From Spatholobus suberectus (Eukaryota; Streptophyta; Magnoliopsida; Fabales; Fabaceae), in contig QUWT01000252.1 in NCBI GenBank assembly GCA_004329165.1, forward strand, positions 298,665 to 362,664: a stretch of 64,000 bases of DNA. Direction: 5' to 3'. Below are positions 11,498-23,724 of the stretch, in pieces. Within the stretch, counting starts at the first letter, position 1, and each line of letters begins with the position of its first letter. A program made the position numbers and the translations under genes. Below the pieces are notes generated by a model that searched no databases, was not told where the DNA came from, and saw only the letters and a list, made by a program, of their open reading frames with translations.

Positions 11498-14400
11498 TGT
11501 AACACCCACTATAATAAAACATACATTCATTTTATTTTATTATTTCTTAATTTGTTTGTTAGAACATCGGCTGGATTTAACACTAATACGTACTTATTTT
11601 TCGCAAATGTTTAGTAATTCCAAGAGACATTATATAAAGAACCATGATTATGAAATAGACGTCAAGTCTTCATACAAAATCAGAGTACATATATAAAGAA
11701 ATATATAAACAATTACAACAAAAGTACATCCTAAATAGTCGCCTGTAGCTGTACAACAAAATGACCTATGTCAGAGCAATATAAGTCTATACTAGGCTAC
11801 CCCATCCTATAAATTCTACAAAAGTCATACGTAGAGTCACCATCATTGAAGTCTTTAGAGTCCATCTGCTCGTACCACGATCGTATATGAAAAGAAACAA
11901 ACAAGAAAGGAGTGAGGTTTTTATAAAAGCCTCATTCGTTTTCTTAATAGGCTACAAACAATAGATTAAACAATCAATTGGGGAATTCCTAAGGTCTGAC
12001 CTATGTTATTACGACTCAATCTCAACCTTTACCAGACGTATGGATCCATACCCATCTCTGATGATTTACTTCAACCATCAGGAATCATTGGGAAGCGATT
12101 GGGAGTTCGATAATCCCTCACAAGGTACAGACATTCATGTCGTAATCATCATCCTCGAGGAAGGGGCCACACGCCCATCAGGGATATACACTACACCAAT
12201 CATGGTGATGCTGAGCAGGAGTCAAGGTTACCAAGTCGGTTTACGTGATTTATCTCGGCTCAGGACACTATCCTGACCATTGGGACGTTCACAACTCGGT
12301 ACCTTTACCCTCAAGACCCCAACAATGGTCCTTGCCTTTCATCCCACAGTGTACCAACTGTTACTTCCCATACACCAGAACTCATGCTTCTCAACATGGT
12401 CCCATATCAACAAGGGGTTTCCTATGACTTTGTTTCTAAGTTTCCAGGCATACTCTCTGGGTAATCCAGCAGAGTTTTAGAATCACTTTTCACAGAGATA
12501 TTCATCCATCATTCATAATAACTTAGAAACAATTCAACTAAGAAATATAGCAGAAAATGCCATCACTTACAGTTGCATACAAAAATTCATTTTCACACAT
12601 ACATACTTTTAAATTAAGTTTTCAATTTAATTTCTTTAATTTGTCCTTATCCTTTTCTAATTTTTTAAATTAAACTATTTTAAAGAAAATTTTTCAATCT
12701 ACCATTATAACTAGGACGTGGTAAATAAATTTGAGGGAAGTTCTTTTCTAATGTGGAAGGTCAGGCTGTGTTGCAACCACAAAGCATACTTAGAGTTTCT
12801 CTCTAGTTGTTTCCTTTTACTAAAATTTGAGGTGTTCATCATACAACACCAAGACTTCTAATTTCTTGAAGAAAATCATGTAATTGCATGCATTTTACCA
12901 AAACATTTGTTAACTTTATTTGAACAAGATTATTTATTTATTTCCATACTAGCCATAATTTGTTCAAAATAATAGTTGAATGGTAACAAATTAAAATTTG
13001 TCCAATAAGGTCTTTCTTTCTAAAAACTTTTCCTAGTTTGGGCCTAAAGTTCATTTTTTTGTTTTTCTTTTTAGACATTAAATTCATTTTCTATGTGGTC
13101 CAAAAATTGATTTTATAAATAATTATTATTTCTCAATCATCTTACCCATTCTAACAAGTTAATTGACACAAAATATATATATTTCTTATCCTTTTCTTTA
13201 AGCATAGCCAAGAGCCTTTAAGAGGAAAATGATTTCCAAAATTTGTTGCTCCAAGTGATCTTGAGGCTTAAAATTTGGTTTTTAAGAAAATAGCTAGCTT
13301 GCATAAAATAGGCTCATTGATAGTTATTTAAAATAGGATATTGAGTTATCATATGATACCCACAATAAAATAAAATAAACATAAATTAAATAACAATAAT
13401 TAAGATGACAATAAAATAAAGCTTAAGTAAATAACAATAGAATAGACATAAAAATTTTAAACAACAATAAGGTAAATGACAAAAATTTAAATGGGCAAAA
13501 TATAGATTGCAATAAGTAAAGCAAGAATTTAAAGGGCAAAAATTTAAATAGCAAAATTAAATGATAAGGTAAATGACATAAGGTAAATGACAATGAAATG
13601 TAAAAGCTAAGGGTTTTGGGGGAAACCACTCCAAAACCGTCTACAAACATGATAAAATAATAACAAGAGCAAGAGAATAAAGAACATTAAATTGAATATC
13701 ATTAAAGTAAAGCAAGAATTTAAAGTGAACAAGAAAGTAAATAATTACTTGTATATATATAGATAGTAGTAGGATTAATATAATAATATGGGTTTAAGGG
13801 ATAACCCAACACACACACCCATTATCTATAGTAGGGGCCTAAACTTGGTGGAAAGCTTTTAATGGTGGGGAAAATTTTCAAGAGCTTGGGGAAGAGAGGG
13901 GCTGCACATTTTCCAGCAGCTGGGAGGCAGAGAAAGAGCTCAGATTTTGTGAAGGAAAAGGAGCAATATTGAAGTGGTTCAAGGGTTCTATTTATAGGAC
14001 AAAATTGGTATAATTTTGGTTTAATTTTTTTCCACTAATCCTATTAGAATTTATTGAAACTGAACTGCCCCAACTACCAGCCTAAAACCAGCGTGCAAAT
14101 GGTGCAAAAGGGAAGAAATAAGGGCTGCTTTTGTTGACTTGAAATTCACCCATGTGATAATAATGGTAAATACTAGTTTATGGTAAATAATTGGATTAAA
14201 TTATTGGGTCAGTTTTAATTAATTCTAACCACACCATGCATTCACATATATTTTTGAGTCTAAGAAAAAAATTTCGGATTTTTCTCATATGCATATTATT
14301 TATAATAAATTTTTCACTAAAAAGGACATTTATTAAGCTAATAAATCAAGTTTTTATCAAATAATTATATTTTTCGTTTTTTCACGATTTTTCCATCAAA

Positions 14401-14824
14401 ATAATATTGGTATTATTAAAATATACTCTATAAAATTTTCAATTTTTTTTGAGGTTAAAAAGTTTCCTGCTAGTTTCCATAGTCGACCGGGGGTATACCG
14501 GTCATTTCACAAAAATTGTTTCAAAAAAATCCGAAAAAATTTATAAAATTATTATTAAATATTTTGAATATAAATATGATTTAAAAATAATTTTTAAACC
14601 TCTCTAGCTAATTTTTATTATTTTATCTTATTAAGCAAGTTGTCTGTTGTTTTATTGCTCCCGGGCCCTAATCCAAATAATTTATTAAAAATCTAAACTA
14701 GATAGAACTTACTAAGATGAATATAACCAGGAGAATCATACCCTTGGGATTTTTATTTGATTTTTCATAGTAAATCATAAAATAATTAGAAAAACAAACG
14801 AGTAGTTAAAGTGGGGGTGTTACA
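11498..14824 (-). mobile_element. Solo LTR, Tekay-like family 2 (3,327 bp), target duplication AAGAT
   Basis: Begins TGTAACACCCACT and ends GTGGGGGTGTTACA, and is flanked by AAGAT at 11493-11497 and 14825-14829. Copy B has the uninterrupted site GCAAGATCTTTTGG at about 46035. TATA box CTATTTATAG (minus, 13988-13997) sets the transcriptional direction. Internally it shares the block around 12000-12430 with the Tekay-like LTRs at 29455 and 37033, and it resembles the truncated LTR at 39990-42170. No internal coding region is present, so it is a solo LTR left by LTR-LTR recombination. Small frames inside it are not genes. Confidence 0.9.
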
Positions 14825-16416
14825 AAGATCTTTTGGACATGTACTGATTTTGAATGTATTTCTTAATGGAAAATCCATCTGCTTTTGTGTAATGCTAATT
14901 TTATGTTTTTAGTGGATACAAATTACTTTGGTTTTGATGAGAGCAAATGGTTCGGATTAGATTGTGATGGTGCAATACATTAGGAAATAGAGCACTTTCG
15001 TTTATTTCAGGACTATGTTTGTTTGTGTGCTTATTCAAGGCTATAGTTGTTAGACAGTGAAAATAGAGCAGGAATGTTGTTTTGATTTTCAACCAATGTT
15101 GGTGCAAAATTGCTGTTAAAAACCTATTTCTATAAGGAGTGGCAAAATTTGTAAGGTAAGAATTATCCAATACTTGCATATTTTGTTGTTAGCATTCATG
15201 TTGAAATGGTTTTCATTACAAAATTGTCATATCTAAATATTTGATTTGTTCAACCAACCATACTTGAAGTTGAGATTGAGATGGGTGCTCATGGAATGAA
15301 GAATTTATTTGGTAAAAATGGGAAGAAGGAAGCTTATTCTAAAATGAAAGGTTTAATGGGTATGCTTCTCTTAACAAATGACACTTTGCCCGAAGTTAGC
15401 ACTAACACGTAAAGCAGCTGATGGAATCATGAAATTATGCCACTGCAATGAAGAAGTAGTAGTTTTGCAGCATGTCTATCATTGTTATATATGCTCAATC
15501 TGAGTCCCTGATGTTGGTTGAAGTGTTGTGAACTCTTGGACAGATTTTGATACAAAAAAAAAGATAGTTCATATAATTGCCTTTTTTTTATTCATATAAA
15601 CTGTTTGGTTTAAGAGTTTAGGGAGAAAAGATAAAAAATACACCATTAATTTATGAGGCGCAATATGAACTACTGTCATTAAAGGTATGGGTGTAGATTT
15701 TTGTGTTGTGGATTGCTATATGGACTGTTGTTGGGTGCACAAGTAGAATATCTTGGGCTAAGTATAAATAACTGTCTCGTGAATGATTTCTCGGATGCTA
15801 GTGACTCCACTGCTAGCATTTTGTGTCCTGCGTGTCATGACTAGGGTGCTTGGTGGCTGCTACTTTTAAAGCCATGATGATTAGTAGCAGGGGATGCAAT
15901 TCTTACACTTATCTATAGACAAAATGTTGTGGGGATTAGGCTATAATCAAGTAGCAGATTGCTTTGTAGGATGAGTGTACTCTATGTTAGTGTAGTTTGG
16001 GGAATTGTTATGACTAATACAATACAGGCTTTGTCTGGCTATTGTATTTTGCGATTGGAGCAGGTCGATGGGCATAGCTTGTGCTCCGATCCTAATCACC
16101 CTCCTCATAAATAAATTCTTTTTTTTGTCTTCCCAAAGGAAATATTTCTTTCTAACTAGAATGATGTTTTAAATAAGAATTAGATCATACTATTGTCATA
16201 GGTAGGTGATAAAACATTTGTATATTAAAAATTTAAGTCACAGGACTTGATTATAATAATTAAAATTTCAAGAGATAATTTTTGAAAAATTGCTAGAGAA
16301 CACAATCATAAGTTGATTATGAGGAGTGACGTTAAAAGAGTTGCGTTCAGTGATTGTATTCTAATAGTAATAGGTAGGATTCAAGTCTCCTGCTTTGTAC
16401 TAAATACAATTGAACT
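14825..16416. other. Unassigned duplicated sequence (A)
   Basis: Matches 46037-47490. Copy A holds 130 bp (14885-15014) absent from copy B. Exon-like pieces occur near 14925-14982 (after TTTTTAG) and 15284-15400 (MGAHGMKNLFGKNGKKEAYS), without a recognised family. About 15,700-16,130 ends in CTCATAAATAAATTCTTTTTTTT, which could be the 3' end of a non-LTR element or gene; unresolved. Confidence 0.35.
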
Positions 16417-16784
16417 TTTTTATTAAAGCAGGAAAGGAAATTTATACTCAATACATGGCGATGAAATTTTTTACTAAAGTTTTATATCTAATCAAAATTG
16501 AAATTTCTTTCACCTAATTGATATATATTTAATTACATAACAAAAATCAAATATAATCCATATAATTGTTATTATGTTCTCCATGCAAAATTAGTGTCTA
16601 AAACATATTTTCAGGCAAATCATTATTCCTTTCTTATTTATTATCTTCTCACTTAAATAAATTTTTGAAGATTTTCTTTTATCTGGGTAAATTTTAATTT
16701 TGTTTTATACATTGATATGTTTATGTAAATTTGTGAAAATAGAAATTATATATACAATATAACACAAGGGGATATTTTTTTCTT

Positions 16785-17923
16785 TCTATATATTAAAGCA
16801 AGTAGGTAAATTTATACTTGATTCACAGGGATAAGCTTTTTTACTAAAGATTTTTGCCCAATCAAAATTAAAATTTCTTTTACCTAATTAATATATATTT
16901 AATTACATACTGAAAATCAAATTAAATTCATGTAATTATTATTATCTTCTCCATGCAAAATTAATGTCTAATGTCAATTTTAGGCAAATTATTATTTATT
17001 TCTTATTTATTATCTAATCAGTTAAATAAATTATTCAACAGTTTTTTAGCTGGACAAATTTTTATTTTCTCATATACATTGATATGTATATGTCCATTAA
17101 TATAAATATATTTTTTTCTGCTTTCTCTCTTATGACTTAATTTATTTATTGAATGTTTTATTTTTTCTAACTTATAAAGTATGAATAAAATATAATAAAC
17201 AGGGACGAATATTTTCCATGAAAGTAAGAGAAATTTAGACTTAACTCATAGGATAAAAATTATACCTTAAATGACCTCAAAATTTGAATTACTTGGAAGA
17301 AATTATGCCCTATTATAATTTTAAAATTTTGTCAATATTGTTGTAATAATCACAATATAAATTTATTTTTCTATTGCTTATTATCTTCTGACTTAACTAA
17401 TTTAATGAATTCTTTTTTTTATCTAAATAAATTTTAATTTTCTCTCAAGTAATTAGTTTGCCTTTAATTAAATGAAAAAACTATAATTCAATTAAAAATT
17501 TTGTTGCAATTTTTTTCACATGATATTTAAATTTCAAAATCTTAAAAAATTGTAGATAAATCATTATTCTTTTTATATTTATTCATTAAAATATATATGT
17601 AAATTGATTAGTTGAAAAAAAAAATGCATAAAACATATATAATACAAGAGGATAAACATTTTACATGAAAGTATATTAGCATATGAATTACTATAAAATT
17701 TATACTTCAAACTTATTTGTTTCATTTCTAAATACAAAAAAATTGACATTATCTACAGCATACACAATGTTGAGATATTCAATTTAATATCAAATTGCTT
17801 CTAATAGTAATTTCTAGTTATTTTCATATTAATGTTAACTAAAATATATTATTGATACAATACCTATATCATTCATCAATAAACTTTTTATATCCCTGTG
17901 CATTGCAGTGGTATAAAATCTAG
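16785..17923 (+). mobile_element. Non-autonomous Helitron (A) with internal tandem repeats
   Basis: Starts TCTATATATTAAAGCAAG and ends with a damaged palindrome (CCCTGTGCATTGCAGTGG, 17893-17910), then TATAAAATCTAG with T at 17924. A related unit begins at 16421 (TATTAAAGCAGG), 370 bp before the same motif at 16791, and a more diverged third unit begins near 17,210. The element is thus built of repeats, and its true 5' end may be the upstream unit. No coding capacity. Orthologous copy at 47855-48989. Confidence 0.6.
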
Positions 17924-18609
17924 TGAAGCAACAATTTTAAACACTGGCCTTAGAGTGAAACCAAACCTTACAAAGTAGACTAGGAAATCTAGAAATCAAA
18001 ATTCACAATAGGAAAAATTATATCCCGAAAAAAAAGGCCATGTAGATTACACCAATGATTGCCAACTTAATGTATGAATATTTTAATATCTACACATGCC
18101 TCATCAAAGTGTGATAGCAAGAATGTTAGTATAGAAGGAAAATTACTTACTAACACCATAACCTCTAGTAACTCTCCAGCAAATACCACATCAGTGAACA
18201 AGAATAGCAAAATTAAACCTTACAATATCCCTAGGTCAAACAATGTGGTATTACCGATATCATGTATGTACTATATCATTTCAAACAACTTGATTTTGAA
18301 ATTTTATCATGTCCATTGAATTCCTTATCAAACAATCCCTTATGACTTTCTATTATACAGCATAATCGTTAGTGTGATGGCAAGAGTATTGTTATTCTCA
18401 TACACATTTCATATGTTTACTGCATCACATGATGATCATCATTCAACATTAGAATTATTTCTGATAATTTATAAAAAAAAATTGCTTAATCAAAATTAAT
18501 ATTTTGGCCTTGACCTCTGAGGATTTCTTTCCCTAGCCTTTTTGTAGTTTCTTACAACACTTTCGCATGAGACTAGGACTCCAACGAATGGTGTTTTAAG
18601 TAATCAAAC
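17924..18609. other. Unassigned duplicated sequence (A)
   Basis: Matches 48990-49116 plus 51947-52505. Copy B carries a solo LTR at the point equivalent to 18045-18049. A plus-strand frame at 18074-18319 is also partly open in B (51976-52296) but shows no recognisable features. The part at 18500-18600 would be intron 3' of the kinase exon fragment on the minus strand. Confidence 0.35.
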
Positions 18610-18990
18610 CTAAGATTTTGCCACATTTACAGCTGCAGCATGAATTTTCCGTTCTCCAATCTGACGATAGTCATTCTCATCAACTTTTGCTATTCTATTT
18701 ATTGCTTCATCAAAAATATGACCCCAAAGCAAAGTAATAACAAACACCCCGACTGCTACATTGATTGTTGTCCAAGGTAATGGAGGCCTTTGCTTGAACC
18801 CGCAAAAGAAAAGGAAAAGGAAATGCAATGATATGAGATTTCAATTCATTGGGAATGGTCTTCCTAAATGTCAACCGTTCGCACCTCTTTGGTTCTCCTT
18901 TGAATATCCCCGTCAACAAGTACTCATGAGCCTCGACCAAGAACTCAACACTATGAATTGCACCAACAACAAAAAATTCAATTTTTATTC
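18610..18990 (-). pseudogene. Cytokinin-receptor histidine kinase fragment (CHASE end, TM2, linker), copy A
   Basis: Minus strand. 18810-18610 reads FKQRPPLPWTTINVAVGV, a hydrophobic TM segment FVITLLWGHIF, then INRIAKVDENDYRQ and finally NVAKS followed by a stop. This is the region of AHK2/3/4-type receptors linking the CHASE domain and second membrane helix to the kinase (family pattern ...KVEDDY...RAEAADVAKSQ). Upstream, in another frame, HSVEFLVEAHEYLL resembles the end of CHASE. The final codon is TAG directly before GT: the expected CAG|GT exon end with C to T. No kinase or receiver domain follows. Duplicated in B. Confidence 0.8.
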
Positions 18991-19231
18991 AAATGCTCAT
19001 TCTGGTCAAACACAATGAAAGGAAGGAAGGGAACGAAGCAGCTGAAAGTGCACTTCTAAATGGAGGAAAGCCAGGTGATTTTACCATTCTATGTATTGTT
19101 CTTTAGTCTTTGATCTTCTATTGTTATTTCATTTTATAACTGTCAGGCTCTGTCATCCTATTCATGGAAGATTAAAAGTAAAGACATCTAAGACTCATTT
19201 GTTATATTATTTTCATCTCTATATCACAATA

Positions 19232-19623
19232 GGGTCAGGATCCGTTGACACCAAGTGTTAAAGTTAGTCAAATTACACCTTCAATAATTTTTTGTAGAAT
19301 ACAAATTTAACTAATCCAACCGTTGAATTATGTAATATTGTCTTCATGATCAAGTATGTCAAATTTCACATCATTTGAAATTTTCTCGATATGTTATCTA
19401 ACATTGACAATTTACAAATATTTTAATTTTTTATTGAACATTAAAATAAAGGGATGCAATGAACTGCTAAATAATTTTGGAATTGTGTGAAATTTTGTAA
19501 CCTAATCTAATGTATAAGAACATTAAATTCAATGGTTAGATCAATTGAATTTGCATTCTACAAAATGTTATTGACGATGTAATTTGACTAATTTTGACAC
19601 CTAGTGTCAACGGATTCTGACCC
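19232..19623. mobile_element. 392-bp MITE with about 110-bp terminal inverted repeats (A)
   Basis: Left end GGGTCAGGATCCGTTGACAC; the right end is its reverse complement with one change in the first 20 bases. The similarity of the arms continues for roughly 110 bases (GTCAAATTACA, TTTTGTAGAAT and ATTGAATT recur in inverted order). The flanks ATA/ATA allow a 3-bp target duplication as in PIF/Harbinger, but in AT-rich DNA this is weak. No transposase. Same element at 53086-53477. Confidence 0.75.
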
Positions 19624-19883
19624 ATATATATATAAATATAATAATAATAATAATAGATAATATTTTGAATACATTTTTATCTTTAATTCCTTAACTAATA
19701 TTTACAAAATATTGTTTAGCATTTTTCATAAAATATTTAATATATTCTTCACACTTATTCCAAACTTCTTATTAGTCAAATATATGTCAATATTATAATA
19801 ATAGAAGTATTTATTGTGAAGCTGTAAATTAAAATTAATTGCTTAATATAATTTTTTAAAAAAATTAAATATGATGCTTCAAG

Positions 19884-19924
<41 letters not shown>

Positions 19925-22014
19925 CATAAAGTAAATAAAAACATTTATACATTATTATTTTCATAGAAAAATATTAATTTAATTAGTTTCTTTAGTTTAA
20001 AATATATATAGTTTTAATCTCATTAGTTTTTTTGATTAATTAGATCTCTTTATTTATAAATTAAATACATGTGCGATCATGTTGTCAATATTTTTTTTAC
20101 TGAAACTTTTAAATTATTAGTTTTTATCAAATATGTAAATCTTAATTTTATACAAAAAGATATGAAATATTTTTATTTTTTAAAGTAATTGGAAATATTT
20201 ACTTCATATAAAATTATAAAAAATGATAACATTAAAATTACTTCGTATGAAATATTTATTTCACATAAAAATACTTCTTAATTGGAAAATCAAAGTTGCT
20301 TGAAGACAAAATATTATATATAAAGAGTGTTTTAGAAAATATAATGTAATTTGTACACCTTGTTTTTATTTTGCATTTTTTGATTTTATTTAAGATTGTT
20401 TGTATTATTACATATTAATCTTTGAGTTTAATGGATATGTATTGTTAGTGTAAAATATTCACACCATCAACTAATTAAAAATCAACTTTGATATGACTTT
20501 TAGACTAGTTATTATCAAAGTCAGTAAACTTACCATACATGGTATTTTTGGATTAGATGATAGTATAAAAAAATTATAATTCTAGTTTATATACTTTTTT
20601 TCTTGTTCATCTTTTTAGTATTTCTCCATTAGTACAAAAGAAATTAAAATAAAAATAGATACCATGCATAGCACAAAAGGAAAAGTAAAATGTCAAGAAA
20701 TTATATATTATTTATGTTGCTTTCTTCTTCAAATTATCAAACTTAATTAGTAAGTATATATTTTTATTTATTGTATGTGTTGATCTATTTGGAATTTATG
20801 AAATAAATAGAAATTAATAGTCTAAAAATAAAATAAAATGGTTAGAATATATTTGGCTCCATTATTGTTCTTTTCTCCATCATTCAACAATATTATTGGT
20901 CTACTAAAGCACTAAATTAGTATATTTGCTTTGTTGAGTTATTGTCACTGAGTACTCACTATACATAGGATAAGATCTAGTGACATTATATATGGATACA
21001 ATTTTATCCGTGGCAATGAAGTTACGCTAAGGACACATCTTGTTTCTACAAGTTTTTATTGTAGCTATTTTTGTATGTTATCATAATGCAATGTTTTTTT
21101 ATTTTATTTTTTTAAACACTAAATTTGTAGATTTCTTGTATGTTTCCATAATTCAAATAAATCAAAATTGAATTAATATCCACCATTTGAGCCTCATCCA
21201 AGCAAACCCTCCACCACTATATTATTGTAAGAGGAGTTGGAATAATTGGTAATGGGTATATGCAAGAAAAAAAAAACTAGTAAAATACTTCAAACTATAA
21301 TGGACATACAGAGATCTAAATTTTTCCTAACACATTACATGAGTATCCATGTGCATGGTTTGTTGCAAAGGTCTAAAATATTAGAAATCATAAAGAAAAT
21401 ATAACACCTCAAATACACAATCAAAATTTGATGTAGGAAAAATATAATGAAGCTCATATAAATTCATCTTGCCATTCTCATATGTATAGATAAAATATCC
21501 TACACATGATATAATAACAAGGGGGAAATATGACAATCTTTAGAGCAAACCTTTTCTAAAAATTTAGAAAGTGTTGATCACCTTCATGCCTATTAGAATG
21601 GTTGGACAAACCCTCTTTAAGCACATCACATGTAGCTAATACAATGTTAGCAGTAACAAGATAAGTTAATGAGATAGGTGTGAGTATAACTAAATCAAAT
21701 CATTAAAAAGGCATAACACTCAATGATCATAATTCACAAACACTATTAAAGCATGACTACAAGCACGTTACTCTCAATTCCACATAAGATAAGACTAAAA
21801 GTAGGACCGTAGCCAACATTGTACAAAGTAGGAGAATCAGATCCACTTAGAAGCAACACACAAAAAACAAATATTCATATATAATTTTCTTTAAGAAAAG
21901 ACCATATATGGTATAATAATTTCATTATGCCACTAGGGAAAAATAGGAGTTGGCAAATAATGAGAATAGTTGTATTAGCTCAAACCTAAGAGCACATTTA
22001 ACATATTCTCTATC
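19624..22014. other. Unassigned duplicated AT-rich sequence (A)
   Basis: Matches 53760-56122. Mostly A/T with no recognised coding signal. A weak coding-like stretch lies around 21,240-21,420 (open in B at 55365-55556), without family resemblance. Confidence 0.4.
19887..19922. repeat. (TA)n microsatellite (A)
   Basis: Pure TA tract. The equivalent tract in copy B is at 53998-54050 and is followed there by TTTA repeats. Confidence 0.9.
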
Positions 22015-22019
22015 CCTTG

Positions 22020-22430
22020 TGTAACATCCCGGGCATTGACGAGGGCGGGAGTGATCGCCAGTGCAAAAGAGATGAGGCACAGGACAAGGAGCGGCTCTTG
22101 ACAAGCTTCTAGCGGGAGGGGTACATGAATGAATCGAATACACACCCGAATGAGAGGGATCCAGAGGTTGTGCAGGTATAGGACTCTACAGTTGAGGATA
22201 GCTTAAAGGAATTAATAAGTGCTACCTATACCAACAAGATGCATCTACTTTTTGGTAGCCTATCACTTAAAAACTCCACAGTTAAGCGAGCTTGACTTGG
22301 AGCAATTTAGGGATGGGTGACCTCCTGGGAAGTTTCCCAAGAAGCGTGTGAGTGAGGACAAAGCACGCTAAAAAGTCTTGTGTTGGTTTGTGGGGACAGT
22401 CACTAATCCTGAAAGCGGCCAGGGGTTACA
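22020..22430 (+). mobile_element. Solo LTR carrying a 5S rRNA-like domain (Cassandra-type TRIM), target duplication CCTTG
   Basis: Starts TGTAACATCCCGGG and ends AGGGGTTACA, flanked by CCTTG at 22015-22019 and 22431-22435. Copy B has the empty site ATCCCTTGCAACTTG near 56,122. Inside lie sequences matching the 5S rRNA internal promoter. LTRs bearing 5S promoter sequence are the hallmark of Cassandra terminal-repeat retrotransposons in miniature. At 411 bp it is somewhat long for that family. It is a single LTR, so the element has recombined to a solo. G+C is clearly higher than in the surroundings. Confidence 0.8.
22268..22340 (+). promoter_or_regulatory. 5S rRNA-like internal control region (boxes A and C) inside the LTR
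   Basis: AACTCCACAGTTAAGCGAGC (22271-22290) corresponds to the 5S box A region. GGATGGGTGACCTCCTGGGA (22311-22330) matches the intermediate element and box C of plant 5S rRNA. The outer arms of a true 5S gene are absent, so it is a pol III promoter-like module and not an rRNA gene. Confidence 0.8.
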
Positions 22431-22560
22431 CCTTGCAACTTGTACTAGTTCAAACTCCAAACTCACCAAGATAACAACAAAGATACCCCTTCTTAGAATT
22501 TAAGTTAGATAGTTGTCATTATGAGATAAAAGGTAACCATCACCACCTATAAATCACACT

Positions 22561-22857
22561 TGATGCTTAAGTTCAAAAAAACTTGCTTGTTTCCTTAATA
22601 ACTATGTCCTTGTCCTATCTATAGTTTAGAAGTCCATCATCAGGCACCAATGATTTACCATAAGTAATCTTAGTCCCCACAAACATAATGGTTATGTTAG
22701 GAGTTATCATTGGCTTCTTTCTCTTCAATTGTTTATATAGGGTAAGTGACCTCCTAGTTCAAAACACCAATAGAGAATCATTCCAGTGATAGACTTCCCA
22801 AACAGCTTTGAACCTGAAAGGAAACTATTCTTAATGTCATGATGATCAACTTGCAAC
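22561..22857 (-). pseudogene. Sucrose-6-phosphate phosphatase exon fragment, copy A
   Basis: Minus strand. It reads VDHHD at the start, then in a shifted frame TRRSLTLYKQLKRKKPMITP, then NITIMFVGTKITYGKSLVPD, and finally DIVIKETSKF. These match the HAD-type sucrose-phosphatase core (family STGRSPTLYKQL, MLTPDITIMSVGTEITYG, VPDDGW, NIVIEETSKF). The enzyme makes sucrose from sucrose 6-phosphate in the cytosol. The motif-II segment is altered (T-R-R-S for S-T-G-R-S), a stop precedes it, and the motif-I exon with the catalytic aspartates is absent. A TTTTAG acceptor-like sequence precedes the exon. A pseudogene fragment, also present in B. Confidence 0.85.
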
Positions 22858-22861
22858 TAAA

Positions 22862-23720
22862 ACATATTAATCATTCAAATCATAGGCACCACCATCAAAA
22901 CATATTTACACTTTCACACACAACACTAACCTTCCCAATGGACTAAGTAAACAAATTTCTTAATCACACGTCCTTAAAAACCTTCCAAAATAATTTATAC
23001 AGATTGACCAACTTGCTTTTTGGATTAAAAGCAATCATAAGAAGTAAGGTAACATATGACCTCAATTTACCCAAAGCATAAAATAACTTGATCATCAAAC
23101 ATTTGGCAATTACATTATTTAAAATATCCAGTCAATTCAAGAATTACCTAAAATATCTTAAAGACAAAGCAAAAATCATATTAATATGAGAAACAATTGT
23201 CAGTTATGGATTAATATTTGTGAATCATCTAATCTATAACTAATACACTTAAATGCGCCAAACACAATAGGAGCAGAAGTAGTGGCAAATAGCTTAATGC
23301 CTTGTGCTTAAAGAATGTCCAGTGGTATGGGAATGTTGATTTGAAAAGCATTAAGAGGAGTCAAAGCAAAACTCTACCACAACAAAATGAATTACAAAGT
23401 GCATTAAAACTGAACAAGATGAACCATTAAAAATTGAACAAATGATTAAAAAAAAAAAACAAACTGAACCTTTTCTTTAAAATAAGTTTGATGCAGCAAA
23501 TCATTTTTAAAAAGTAGTTTGGTGCACTAAACTGAATCTTTATTCACTTTCAAAAAATTTGTCGTTGACAGACATTACCACACACTGACATATCATCCTT
23601 GCATGCAACATTTACATCTCTCCTCTAAACACCTTCATCTTCATAGGCATCTATGTCTTATTTACATTACACATTTTTATAATGGGTTGTCATACATCCT
23701 TTATTAATATTTTTTTGTTT
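22862..23720. other. Unassigned duplicated sequence (A)
   Basis: Matches about 56552-57407. No recognised coding signal. The last 100 bases read like an intron leading to the TTTGCAG acceptor of the coiled-coil exons. Confidence 0.35.
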
Positions 23721-23724
23721 GCAG

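Noticed and set aside
15700..16130. 3' end of a LINE or SINE
   Set aside because: An A/T-rich tail-like end is present but there is no target duplication, reverse transcriptase or pol III box to support it.
21925..22143. 72-codon minus-strand frame rich in Pro/Cys/Arg
   Set aside because: Lies across the start of the Cassandra-like LTR, absent from copy B.
22261..22380. 5S rRNA gene
   Set aside because: Only the internal promoter region matches. The outer parts differ and the sequence lies inside a TGTAACA...TTACA LTR with a target duplication.
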